From the NCBI GenBank assembly GCA_963931925.1, contig OZ007571.1:54312763-54376762 (forward strand): a stretch of 64,000 bases of DNA, given 5' to 3'. Made by a program: the position numbers and the translations under genes. The notes under the pieces were generated by a model. It saw only the letters and a list, made by a program, of their open reading frames with translations. It was not told the DNA's origin and searched no databases. Shown here piece by piece: positions 38,001 to 46,663 of the stretch; position 1 is the stretch's first letter, and each line of letters starts with the position of its first letter. The stretch is from Onchidella celtica. Its lineage: Eukaryota > Mollusca > Gastropoda > Systellommatophora > Onchidiidae.

Positions 38001-39866
38001 AGGTCTTCCCTTTCCAGAATTCTCAAAATATGTTTGCTTTGTTGCTCAGGATAAGAACACATCTCAGTATGACATCACTGCTCTACACTAATGGTATAAG
38101 TCATTTTTGACACTTTTGAGATATTAAGAAAAAATCTGTTTCTTCTCCTGCCACTTGGTGACTTATGCCATTATGATCCTATTGGATTATTACATTTTCC
38201 CATTGGAGCCTTTCTTTTTCTATATTATTATCTGATAACCCTCATACTCCGGAATGCAATGAACCGTCAGTTGCCCTTATGCATAAGTCTGACATAATAT
38301 GCCATTACAGTACAGCAGTGTCGATGAGAAATGCAGTATAAAATTATGAACCTGGTTTATTGGTGTTTTTTTCCTCCGACAAGAAAATTGTTTCTGGATA
38401 CCTTTCTGTTATCTTTACATAGCCAACTCAGTGGTTGCAGTGTAGTCAGATCTGGCACCATAAGACGTGTTACTGCTGTGGTCTTCTTGTAATTGGGTAG
38501 TGTGGTGGGTGTCTCTGAGTGGAAACCCAGCATACATTTATCTGAAAGGGATAGAGTTGTTTTTTTTTCTTTTAATTTAAATACTTCATGATAAAAACAG
38601 GACAAGATGTGACAAGTTGACTGACTGTAAGTTGGGAGATTTGGGGAGGGGATGAGTAGAAGGATGAAATATAATAAGTTATTTTCATACTGCAGACCCA
38701 GAGATCGTGGCCAACCAATGAAGTTTGGAGAGGGTGTAAGATAAAGAAGAAAAAATCAGTCTAGCAGGCTGGATTGGAGAAATCGTCACTATTCCCTGTG
38801 ACTCAAAAACTCAAAAGATCCATTTTTAAATATTATATTCAACCAAATATACAGCCGCATTGAATGATCTTGGTTACAGACTCCTTAGCCGAAAAATAAT
38901 CGGATAGTAAACTTGCAAAAGTTCATCGTAGCTAGACCAGTTGTGCTAAAATAAAGATTGTTTTGCTTCATAAGGTGCTTTTCACGAATCTGAGAGAGGT
39001 CTCTGTAGGGAATGGTCCCATGCAGGCAGCCCTAGACAAAAAGAGAGGCTGAGTTGAGCTGAAATATTACAAAAACTACAGAAAAACTGTGAGGTCCCAG
39101 CAAAGCTTTTAAAGCAAAGTCAAAAATTTGTAAAGAGAAAAAGTTGTAAGACTTTAGCCAAAATATTGGCCTTTTCTGTCTTCCCTTTTGCTTTGAGTAT
39201 CATTGCATAGTTTGGGTACTATTTCTTATGTGAAGCTTTGCTACATACAACTTTTTCTTTCTGCCAATTTTTGACTGGCTTGAACTGTTGAGATAGGCAG
39301 ATTCGCATTAAATTGATAACGCTCATATTGTGCAAAGACAAAAGCATGATGATAAAACAGATTTCACAGGATGACGGGACAGAGGGAGAGCCCCTACCAG
39401 AAGTACCTACTGAACAAAAACAGATCGCAGCTGAGTTGAGCTGAGCTGAATTAGTAGAAAGCAAACACGTCAAAACGATAATGCTCATAATAATTGTGCA
39501 AGGAAAAAGATGATAATCAGATTTCACGGGATGATAGGACAGAAGGAGGCCCTACCCACAAGTACCCACTGAACACAGCAAGAGCAGCAAAAATATGTCA
39601 AGTCTGAGAAATTTCCAACCATTGCACTTACTATATGGCATCTCAATTCCCTTTTCCACTGCATGTTTCAGTCCAGCACCCACTGCAAACTTCCCTTGGG
39701 GTCTACCAAAGGCATCACATACAGTAAAGAGTACTGCATCATAGCCATTGATATTATCTTCTTTAGGTTTATCATTTTCTGTGTTCTCTGTGTAGAACAT
39801 TGCAGTATCTTTTTGTGTGGTCATTGTGGAAACTGGTGTTGATTTTGTTGTTCTGGTAGCCATCAT
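20097..39866 (-). CDS. LGSN: Lengsin-like class-I glutamine synthetase, complete, 8 coding exons
   Basis: Coding exons (minus strand): 39866-39632, 38541-38402, 36319-36140, 33417-33286, 32660-32482, 27250-27056, 23682-23521, 20331-20097. All have GT/AG borders, all phases agree, and they total 1458 nt (485 aa plus TGA). The N-terminal beta-grasp domain is about residues 45-145 (YDAVLFTVCDAFGRPQGKF) and the catalytic barrel follows. Visible class-I GS motifs are FETEY (E168, E170), EEYAPGQLE (221-229), GNGFHCNHSLW (H278), NCYERL (R332), NDRWVGVR (R349, R354) and IEDR (E370, R372) before ACNPYLV. The ammonia-guarding flap Glu of bacterial GS is Phe here (GFFAP, 337), as Trp is in PuuA/FluG-type ligases. 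Vertebrate lengsin is a lens protein regarded as catalytically dead; this one looks capable of ligase chemistry, substrate unknown. The ATG directly follows a good acceptor (TAG at 39869-39867), so a non-coding first exon lies upstream. Length is close to the 509 aa of human lengsin. The introns are crowded with transposons. Confidence 0.92.
20441..20645. repeat. Family B hairpin repeat, copy 4
   Basis: CCCAGCCAGCAACATAACAT to GGAATGCAGCTGGG, 205 bp. The 91-codon plus-strand frame here is a by-product of the repeat. Confidence 0.6.
20726..21015 (+). repeat. LTR-like 290-bp dispersed repeat, copy 1
   Basis: Begins TGTGGCGCCC and contains a TATA-like box (TATATTATAAG) and, 3' of it, AATAAAACTGTCG, arranged as promoter and poly(A) signal are in an LTR. 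A second copy is at 63605-63888. No internal retroelement adjoins it. Confidence 0.5.
21030..21943 (+). repeat. tRNA-derived SINE and a recent tandem duplication through it
   Basis: A tRNA-like head with B-box GGTTCAAATCC lies at 21035-21095, followed by a body (GCGCACGTTAAAGATACCTTG) resembling invertebrate SINE central domains. The segment 21085-21437 is repeated at 21438-21943. The second copy has about 150 bp more in its right half, so the first copy suffered a deletion. Near-identical 19-mers (ACATGAATACATCAAACAT and a one-base variant) at about 21015 and 21751 look like the SINE target duplication. Long open frames here are repeat-derived. Confidence 0.75.
22203..23321. mobile_element. 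piggyBac-like non-autonomous element, family A, whole
   Basis: 1119 bp, flanked on both sides by TTAA (22199-22202, 23322-23325). Terminal repeats are CCCTCATTCTGCGGG and the complement of CCTTCGTCCCACG. Orientation is opposite to the copy at 25828. No transposase. Lies in lengsin-like intron 7. Confidence 0.85.
23785..24989 (+). mobile_element. Solo LTR of a family related to the Gmr1-like element
   Basis: 1205 bp, TGTCATAA...CGCGACA, flanked by a perfect 5-bp duplication ctcat (23780-23784 and 24990-24994). Near its start it shares AAATGCCGTGCT-GGTCACGAC and GTTGATTATAACC with the 799-bp LTRs, but it is longer and diverged elsewhere. It is therefore a sister family. A lone LTR with intact duplication implies LTR-LTR recombination. 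It lies in a lengsin-like intron, just upstream of exon 7. Confidence 0.82.
25140..25400. repeat. Degenerate GGATGGAT-rich tract
   Basis: Irregular array of GATGGATG-like words (ATGGATGGATCGATGAGTGG) in lengsin-like intron 6, an aged minisatellite. Confidence 0.5.
25828..26938. mobile_element. piggyBac-like non-autonomous element, family A, whole
   Basis: 1111 bp with CCCTCGTCCCGC and GCAGGACGAGGG ends. Flanks read GTAA and CTAA, decayed forms of TTAA. The right end repeats a GGCCAATAT/CCTCCCGCAGGA motif several times. It lies in lengsin-like intron 6, about 120 bp from exon 6. Confidence 0.82.
27241..27400 (-). repeat. Tandem copies of the exon 6 splice acceptor
   Basis: Read on the minus strand, the unit TTTGTTTCACACAGAAATGC (acceptor plus first exon bases) recurs about every 45-50 bp upstream of exon 6, roughly four times including the real site. 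The two nearest copies have lost the AG (ACAAAAATG); the farthest (TACACAGAAATGAC) keeps it. Confidence 0.7.
27850..29538. mobile_element. Foldback DNA element, 1.7 kb
   Basis: Ends are GTGAGCGAGCCCCATTAACC and the complement of GTGAGCGAGCCTCACTAACC, flanked by a 4-bp duplication aaat (27846-27849, 29539-29542). Further inside, 28190-28345 and 29105-29265 are long inverted arms (AACCCTGAAATATGCC and complement). The centre has no convincing gene. There is an 18-C run at 29091-29108. Lies in lengsin-like intron 5. Confidence 0.75.
29814..31655 (+). mobile_element. 5'-truncated, 5'-inverted I-group LINE (RT plus RNase H)
   Basis: The plus-strand part (about 30055-31655) encodes the RT palm end (LYNIYT, FADDALLYTSG), the thumb, and an RNase H (VYTDGSVTRGERSGWGY, SPGHAGVSGNERADKLAG). 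There is a one-base deletion near 30500. About 250 bp at the left (29814 to about 30050) encodes the preceding RT segment on the opposite strand (AIDLEDAYNRV, VTITPGLPQ). This is the signature of twin priming. A 12-bp target duplication ctatctctcctg flanks it (29802-29813, 31656-31667). The 3' tail is two copies of CCAAAGTAA (31638-31655), the first containing the stop codon. RNase H places it in the I/Ingi/Nimb group. It lies in lengsin-like intron 5. Confidence 0.85.
31760..31943. repeat. Family B hairpin repeat, copy 5
   Basis: Ends GGGATGCTGGCTGGG and contains ATCTATGTCTGATTCAGA; lies about 100 bp right of the LINE. Left end uncertain. Confidence 0.55.
32823..33034. repeat. Family B hairpin repeat, copy 6
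   Basis: CCAACCAAGGCAGCATTCC to GCAGTTGCTGACTGGG, with GACAGGTTAGCGACACCACA and AACAATGTCATTACTATGTG inside. Confidence 0.6.
34190..34870 (-). pseudogene. Decayed DNA-transposon-like gene (SDGC.YQNRN / GHTQM family)
   Basis: Minus-strand translation, broken by several stops, gives TTVHNFTKCDLATKHAQCYV, WLEGEGGPIANEFASCIVDY, KVIIHSYG, VDMDCVHK and PMD-VNIFQKAGVNGK. These fall in the order of a domain found in many uncharacterised metazoan proteins (HNFT...CY.W.EGEGG, SDGC.YQNRN, KGHTQME.DS.H). I take it to be transposase-derived but cannot name the superfamily. It sits in lengsin-like intron 3. Confidence 0.5.
36320..38401. other. Lengsin-like intron 2, no gene
   Basis: Contains a (TA)n tract near 37659-37681 and a polyC run near 37372. 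No repeat family seen elsewhere in the window was recognised. Confidence 0.5.
39065..39275. repeat. Family E inverted pair, second locus
   Basis: CTGTGAGGTCCCAGCAAAGC on the left and GAAGCTTTGCTACATACAAC on the right correspond to the two halves of the 15030-15150 copy in inverse orientation. Lies in lengsin-like intron 1. Confidence 0.5.
39335..39580. repeat. Diverged tandem pair in lengsin-like intron 1
   Basis: About 90 bp around 39335-39425 (GATTTCACAGGATGACGGGA) recurs at about 39495-39580 (GATTTCACGGGATGATAGGA). The second copy ends close to exon 1. Confidence 0.55.
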
Positions 39867-39869
39867 CTA

Positions 39870-41733
39870 GAAGTAGTTATACCTGCTAATAGAAAGTGTT
39901 TTGAATAAGGGGGAGGGGCGGCCAACAAGACATGACATTATTTCAGCACTTTGTCTGTTCAGCTGCTTGGTATTTGTAATCTGAATTAGGGTGCAGACAG
40001 TATATGATATCAGTTTCTGGTTGTGGAAAGCAGGGAAGGACATAAGTGATAACAAACACGTACACTGTCGTGTCCGAGGGGCCATCAGAAACTATATATA
40101 TATAATAAGTGTTTGAGAGTGAACAAAAATAAAGAGGTAAGCTTGATTATTTGAAGCAGTGAGAATGTATTCTAGGAGCCCAGGACGCAGTAACCCGAAA
40201 GGTTGAGGAGCCACTGCCTGCGGGCCTAAACTTTTTGTGTTGCTATTCCTCACAATACCAGTGGTTCATAATATCCGACCGACCGCGTGACCTTTCTATT
40301 CAAAGGGCTAGCCTGGGTAAAATTTATTCGAATGCCTCACTAGCCCAGGCCTACCATCAGGTCACGACACCTGTGCCCTGAATACACCGTATTGTCAGAA
40401 CGGTGTTGAGTCAGTCTTGAAATGAAAAACATTACATTTCTGGGCAATAAAATCCACTGCCGGCGGTTCCAGTAATCTGGCAGGTCTAAGACTAGTCGAA
40501 CGTAACGCTTTAGCAATTGTAAATCAAGTCTTGTTATGCCTCGATTCTTTCTTGAATAGGACTAAAGTACAAGATTTAGGGACAAGTAAAAATCTCCACT
40601 GCATCCACAAAGCTGGCAATTGGGAATATTCCCAAATCTAAAAATTACAATTGGTACAAAATCAAATTCAGTGCATAACTGCAACTAACCCAGTATTCCT
40701 ATCTTAGCCCATTTAACGTCAGGTTGCAATGTCTGCATTCTGTAACCTTTAATTAAAATAATTATCTATAAAAATTTACCTTGCACCAGCATCGTAAACA
40801 AAACAAAAGGAAAAGAAAACAACGCGAGGGTGAAATCTAACAGGTTTTTAGTGCCCATGATCAGCTGTTCACTTTCTCCCGTTCAGTAGTGTATATCTAT
40901 GCTTTCCCCTGAACTTAATGTGAATTCAGCGGCAGCGTTTTTTTTTTTTTTTTAATCACACCTTGGCCTGTTTATTCGGCACCGTTTTGCCATCTGTGGC
41001 ATTAGTTAACTGACATCGTCATTACAACAGAAGCTGGCCACAAACATACCGTCACACGAGTGTGCTTCAGTAGCCTAGTGTTGACAATATCCGTGGGACA
41101 GAGAATCAATAAAACACTGTCGATATATCGCACAAAAGAACAGTAAAGCACAGCACAAAACAACACACACGAAAGGTTGCCTGTGTAGTGTGATCAGAGT
41201 TACTGGAGCTTCAGGGGCTACATAATACTGTAGGATGTTCAATCAAGAGAGCGCGTGTGCAAGAATATAGGCCTAGGATTCCACGACCAAGTTTGATTAA
41301 TTATAGCAATTTTTCGTTTTGTAGGCTTTCGGTGCAATCGGAATTTAACTCCAATAACTAAACCAGCAATTCTACAAGCCCCCCCCCCCCCCCCCGAGGG
41401 ATCTTTTGCTATGGCTTTCATATTGTTGAGACATAGTAAAATTAAGTTTCATACTACTACTAGTGAAATTTAATTACGTTAACGATAGTGCACGAGGTCC
41501 TCTGGCCAATTGTGTCCCCTCTACAGATCTTACGATCCAGTACACACTTCACTCTTTTTCATTATTTCAGTATCTAAGTCGGATAAACAGTATCGATTTT
41601 ATCACTATTATGTCCACTCGACTTTCCCTGGAGTCAGTGTCCTTTCAGAACATCATCACAGTGGACATTGGCACGACGAGGAGGAGGAACATTTCTGACC
41701 AATTAGGCCTAGCTTTTATTCAAGTTGCAGAAG

Positions 41734-41774
<41 letters not shown>

Positions 41775-44267
41775 GCTTAGAGATGCGTTATAGAAGCATA
41801 CTGCTGAGAGAGAGAGATGAAGACGAGAGACACATTCTAAGACGGGGAGGGAGAAAGAGAGCAAAACAGACAGACAGGCAGAGAGGGAGGGAGAAAGACA
41901 GAAACAGACAGAGCAAGACAGACAAAAAGAAAGAGAGACAGAGAGAGAGCAAAACAGACGGACATAGACCAGAGAGGGAGGACAGAGAAGAGAGACATAG
42001 AAGAGAGACAGAAAGTAAAACAGTCAGACAGTGAAAGACAGACAGACAGAGAAGAGAGGGGGGGGGGAGGGAGGGAGAGAGAGAGAGAGAACATTGCTCT
42101 AATACCTGATACATAATAATATTAATAGCGAAATTTCAACATAGTAAAATCACAATATTTCATCAAGAGTCTATGAAACTTAAAGGTAGGCTAGCATTAA
42201 CGCACTTCATTTAACACTTCACGGAGAAAAAACACTAGAGCATCGGCTCCCGACACCAAAGGCGCACAGTATCCCTTAACACGTTTTCAAAAAGAAAACT
42301 TTTGTCCCACAATTGATTTCCCCCTAGTGCTAGACTACCGTAGGCTACTACTAGTACTACATTAAATCTAGCTAGGCTACTGCTGAAGCTTACCTCGGCA
42401 AATCGTTGCTCCACTTCTGTTTATAATTAATACAAAGACAGCCTGATGATGCCACTGACCCTCCTGTTCCATAGCGGGCACACACCGATTATGAACGCGT
42501 GTTCTGTAGCCTATAACTCTTTTGCTACAGGCATCGGCGTTTTTGTGAAACGAACCATGGCCTAGTTTAATGTTTACCCTACATCGTTGAACACAATACA
42601 TACTGGTCTTACGATGTGTGAAAATTAAACCTCTTGAAGAAAAAGTACGGTTAAATAAATACTTAATGAATACTGTACATTGTATACACTTTGGTTAGGC
42701 CCATTCCTGGGTGAAAATTTGCATCTTGCATTCAGCTGCAGCAACCGAATGTACGGGGAGGGATAAAAGGCATAAAATAATGCTTGAAAAGAACTCGTGT
42801 TGCCTATTTTAACATGCGCAAGACGACCCGCTCCAGTTTTAGTGGGCGCAAGCGCGTTTTCTGCGGCGCTTTCGAAAAAAGACTTCATCTAGGTCAAATC
42901 CCACTTTTCAACATCATTTTCTAAAATCAAATTTTATGCTGTAGCTTTCTGTCTGGATTATAGACCTAATAAGTAGCATACGACAAATCTATTTAATAGA
43001 AGAAACAATTACTCGCGGGACTTTTAACAAGACTTAGCGCCATTCACACAGCTCGGATCTGCGTGAAAACTTCCAGGTGCCTTTCTTTCGCCCTATAGAG
43101 AAGATTCTTTATGACATGTGGTGGCCGCAAATGGTGGGGAAGGTTTTTTGTTTTTTTAAAATTTGCTTTATGTCACTAGTACATGTATATTTATATTATT
43201 TTTGGTTTGTTTGGTCATCATAATAATGAAATTGAACAAAGAATAAAGCCTGCACGGTACATCGGGAAATGTTTGTGTCTCATGAAAAATGTTTGGTTTT
43301 GGCCCATACGATGTTCTTTCAAATCCTGGCAGTTTTATAGCCACCACGAGCAAATCAAATAATTAATACCTGTGCGATGCAGTCTAAGCGTCAGGCTCTT
43401 TTGTTGTGGGACCAATATAGTACTAGGCCCTAAGTACAAAGAAGATGATTTCTGATTCTTTGAGGAAAGGGGGCGGGGGAAGGGGTGGGGTGCCATGTTA
43501 GTATTATGAGTGTACAAAAAGAATCAAAAACTATTTCCACGCTCCCACCTTGAGAACCACTGCTCTATGGGCTATGCACTGAAAATCCCCCAATGCCGCC
43601 ATGTCATAGAAAAAGACCGTATAATATGCCCAAAACAAAACTTTAATTACAGTGGGTGTAAATAAACAAAAAAAAACAACAACAAAAAACAACAACAACA
43701 ATGACCAAGTAATTGTTCACATTACTCCAGCTCTCTTCTTACTTTATTCAGTGTCCATGTGGTGATCATTGAAAGAAAACTATTAGTCTCACTTAGTTAT
43801 GCCCTAGAAAGAAAGTGACAAATTTTTTTTTTTTTAAAAACCAGGGGTGTAATTTTCTATCTTGTTGCACTTTTTTTCTATCCAGATGAAGGTAAATAAT
43901 ACACGTACTTTAACAGCAAAAGCTTGATTTATCTTTCCTTTTCCTTTGCATTTGGTTGTATTGTTTCTGTATTATTTCTCATGCCAGATCTTGGGACATA
44001 CAACCTTATCTTTTGCTACATTTTGACCTAGAGATCAAGGCAGAGCACAATACTTCCCTCTATAAATGGTGTTATAGTGTCAGTTTGACCTAAACTGGCG
44101 CACACACAGTCTTTCTCCACAACACTGCAGAATGATGTTTCTTTATGGTATTTGGATCAAACGTTGTTCTCTAGGATGCCCTTGTTAAGCCTTGCACCAC
44201 AAAGCCATAATCTAGATTGGTATGTATGAAAGATCCAAGACAGTTGCAGCATGGAGTCTCAAGCTGT
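39870..44267. other. Upstream region of the lengsin-like gene
   Basis: Must hold the promoter and non-coding first exon, which I could not place. Contains the GA-rich tract, polyC at 41381-41394, and near 43545-43566 a TTGAGAACCACTG motif that looks like one end of a hAT element. Confidence 0.4.
41735..42095. repeat. GA/GACA-rich low-complexity tract
   Basis: About 360 bp of GAGA, GACAGA and GGGA motifs. Open frames on both strands are low-complexity artefacts. Confidence 0.95.
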
Positions 44268-44725
44268 GGGGACGTTCAAATATAATCTTACACTTTTTTG
44301 GGGATTTTTTGATCCCCTCCCCCCTTCTTACACTTTTCTTACATTTGCTTCTTCCCCCCCCCCTCCCCCCAATCCCGTAATATTACAATAATACATGTAA
44401 TAATTATACATTACACACGTACTCTTTCTTACAAATGAGGGAAAAATGAGACTCAGGTCAAAGTCAATGTCAAAATTGCCTTAAATTAGTTATCATCAAC
44501 AAAGGGGTTTTTCATATACACAATACTGTTAATTAGACTGATTCATTAATAAGAATACCATAAGTTATCTCTCTTTTTATGTTATTTGTTTATTATGTTG
44601 TCTAATTTTTTATTCCTTTTTATAGTCTCACCTCACAAAAGTGTAATATTATATTGGTTCAAGACCCCCCCCCCCTTTCTTACAGGAGCCCCCCCCCTCC
44701 CCCCCGATTATATTTGAACGTCCCC
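44268..44725. mobile_element. Non-autonomous DNA element with 20-bp inverted ends
   Basis: 458 bp between GGGGACGTTCAAATATAATC and its near-perfect complement. The interior is C-rich and AT-rich with several polyC runs and no open frame. Target duplication is not clear. Confidence 0.6.
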
Positions 44726-44862
44726 TATCCTCAGCATGTACCACAGATGGCTTTCAGAGTGCCAAGAGTTTTCTGGTATGTTTTCAAGTGCTTACTACAA
44801 GAAGGGAGTGAGGGTTTTTGCCTGAGCTGATATTTGGGCACGCAGTATTTTACACAATAAAC

Positions 44863-45425
44863 TATAGGTAGAATGCGCAGGACGTCACAGAGTGTTTTTG
44901 TTTTGATCTTCCTACACTAAAGATGGCTGGTGGATCAGCTGATAGTGTAACTTCGAGATAATTATGTCTAAGCGGCTAAAATGCCTGCTGGTTGTATTGT
45001 AGTTGATTGTTATGACAGGGGTGGAGAGGACGGATCCAAGCTGGTCAGATTCCCGACCATCCGTGTAAATATGGGAAAGGAAGTGAAAGAGCTAACCAAA
45101 TTGTGTTTATTTATTAGTGCGTGTGTGTGTGCGCACTATACATCATAATTTCTGTAACTGTATTGTTATGTATTCAATGATCAAAACAAATTTCCTTGTA
45201 CAAAGACAAATAAGATTTATCTTATCTTATCTTATCTTATGTCTCCCATTGCACATGTACACACGTGCCATTGTTTACTCTAGCGAACTACTTTCAGCTC
45301 ACCGCTGGTTGGTTCACAATGCAGCCCTGTGCTCGTAGTGCAAATCAGCTAATGAATCAAAATCAACGCCACAATCGCCATGGTGATGTGTGGGTCCATA
45401 CACTAAAGACGGCGAATGTGCGCAT
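44863..45425 (+). mobile_element. Second copy of the THAP-coding mini-element, interrupted
   Basis: Matches 47093-47523 in the same order (GCCTGCTGGTTGTATTGTAG, the GATCCAAGCTGGTCAGATTC block, the GCTCACCGCTGGTTGGTTC block). Between 45100 and 45243 it contains an extra segment ending in a TTATC pentamer array, probably an inserted retroposon 3' end. Confidence 0.55.
45100..45243 (+). mobile_element. Probable LINE or SINE 3' end with (TTATC)n tail
   Basis: The segment is absent from the sister copy of the surrounding element. It ends in ACAAATAAGA and then about five TTATC pentamers, a typical simple-repeat retroposon tail. Confidence 0.45.
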
Positions 45426-45958
45426 GAACACAGCTCAGTATTTGCTGTATTTGGGTTTGCATTAGTCTATCCTCCCCCAACAACAGCTTTGTGATTCATC
45501 TTTCCCCACGTATCACTTATCTCAAATTTCTTTTCTTATATTTTCTTCAGTCTCTCTGACTTTTCTTTTTTGTAACTTCATAATTGTGAGCACAACACGA
45601 CGGTTTGGTCCGGAATGTATAGGCCTAGTTATTGAGTAATTGCCCAAACAAACTTTTCTCAAAATTTTACGTCTTAAAAAAAAGTGATAGTCATCAACTT
45701 CAATTGCTTGTTACACAGTCTAAAAATGTTCGGAATTCAACGAATCTAGCATCAAATCCGAGGGAAAAGAGTTCTTTCACTTGACACCAATAATGCAGTT
45801 TACCTAAAATGTACCTTGTGGACCGAACTGTCCTGATGCATCACAATTATTTCACACTTTTGCAGCAGATTCTCCACCCCTGTCATGTAACACAGACACA
45901 AAACTGCTAAATGATTTGAGATTATAAGTAAAATGTACCATACTGAAAAAAGCAATGA

Positions 45959-46117
45959 CCCAGCCAGCATCCGCACATCAATCCGATGCAGATTTCTGTA
46001 AGGTTGGTAGGATTCCCTACATTAAATCAACATCGGATTTATGTAGAAACAATGTCATTCCAATGAGCAAACTTGACGTCGATCCTATGCATCGATTTCT
46101 GCAGGGTTGCTGGTTGG
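45959..46117. repeat. Family B hairpin repeat, copy 7
   Basis: 159 bp, CCCAGCCAGCATCCGCACAT to GGGTTGCTGGTTGG; arms pair through ATCCGATGCAGATTTCTG and its complement. Confidence 0.65.
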
Positions 46118-46663
46118 CAAACACATACACATCATTGGTCTGCATAACTGGACAACGTTTTTCAATTTTCATTAATCTATTTATTTTCACACATGCGTAA
46201 TTCATACCAGATGATTTAAATAATTACAAAATTAAAGCCAATTCACTACTATCGTACTGACAATTGTGATGTCATATTATGACCTATGACTCTACATTTC
46301 TGGACTTGAAATTGCAATTAGCATGGATGTTTTGAGGTCCTTGAAATCTCTTCAGTCAGACTACAGGCAACTACATATATGGCATCTCATTGGCAAAGGT
46401 AACGGTGCGGGACATTAATTTACTGAATTTTCATTCTTTTTCATTATTATTTGATGTGGTCGTATCTTGGAAAAATAAGAGTTTCCTGTTATCTCACTCT
46501 GATGTCTGGTCTTCTTCTGCTGGACTGAAAGACATTCAATCTTTTCTCCAATGGATAATCTTCAAAACCAAATTTATGTACTAAATAATGTGGGAGACAC
46601 AAGGTAAGGTAAAACTCCACCATGCTGTTTGGAAAACCTGCAACAGGAGGCTACTGTCTCAGT
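46118..46663. other. NRDC 3' flank
   Basis: Presumed 3' UTR and intergenic DNA. A minus-strand AATAAA lies near 46180. Nothing else recognised. Confidence 0.4.

Noticed and set aside
41788-42114. Leu/Ser/Pro-rich minus-strand frame
   Set aside because: Antisense of the GA-rich low-complexity tract.
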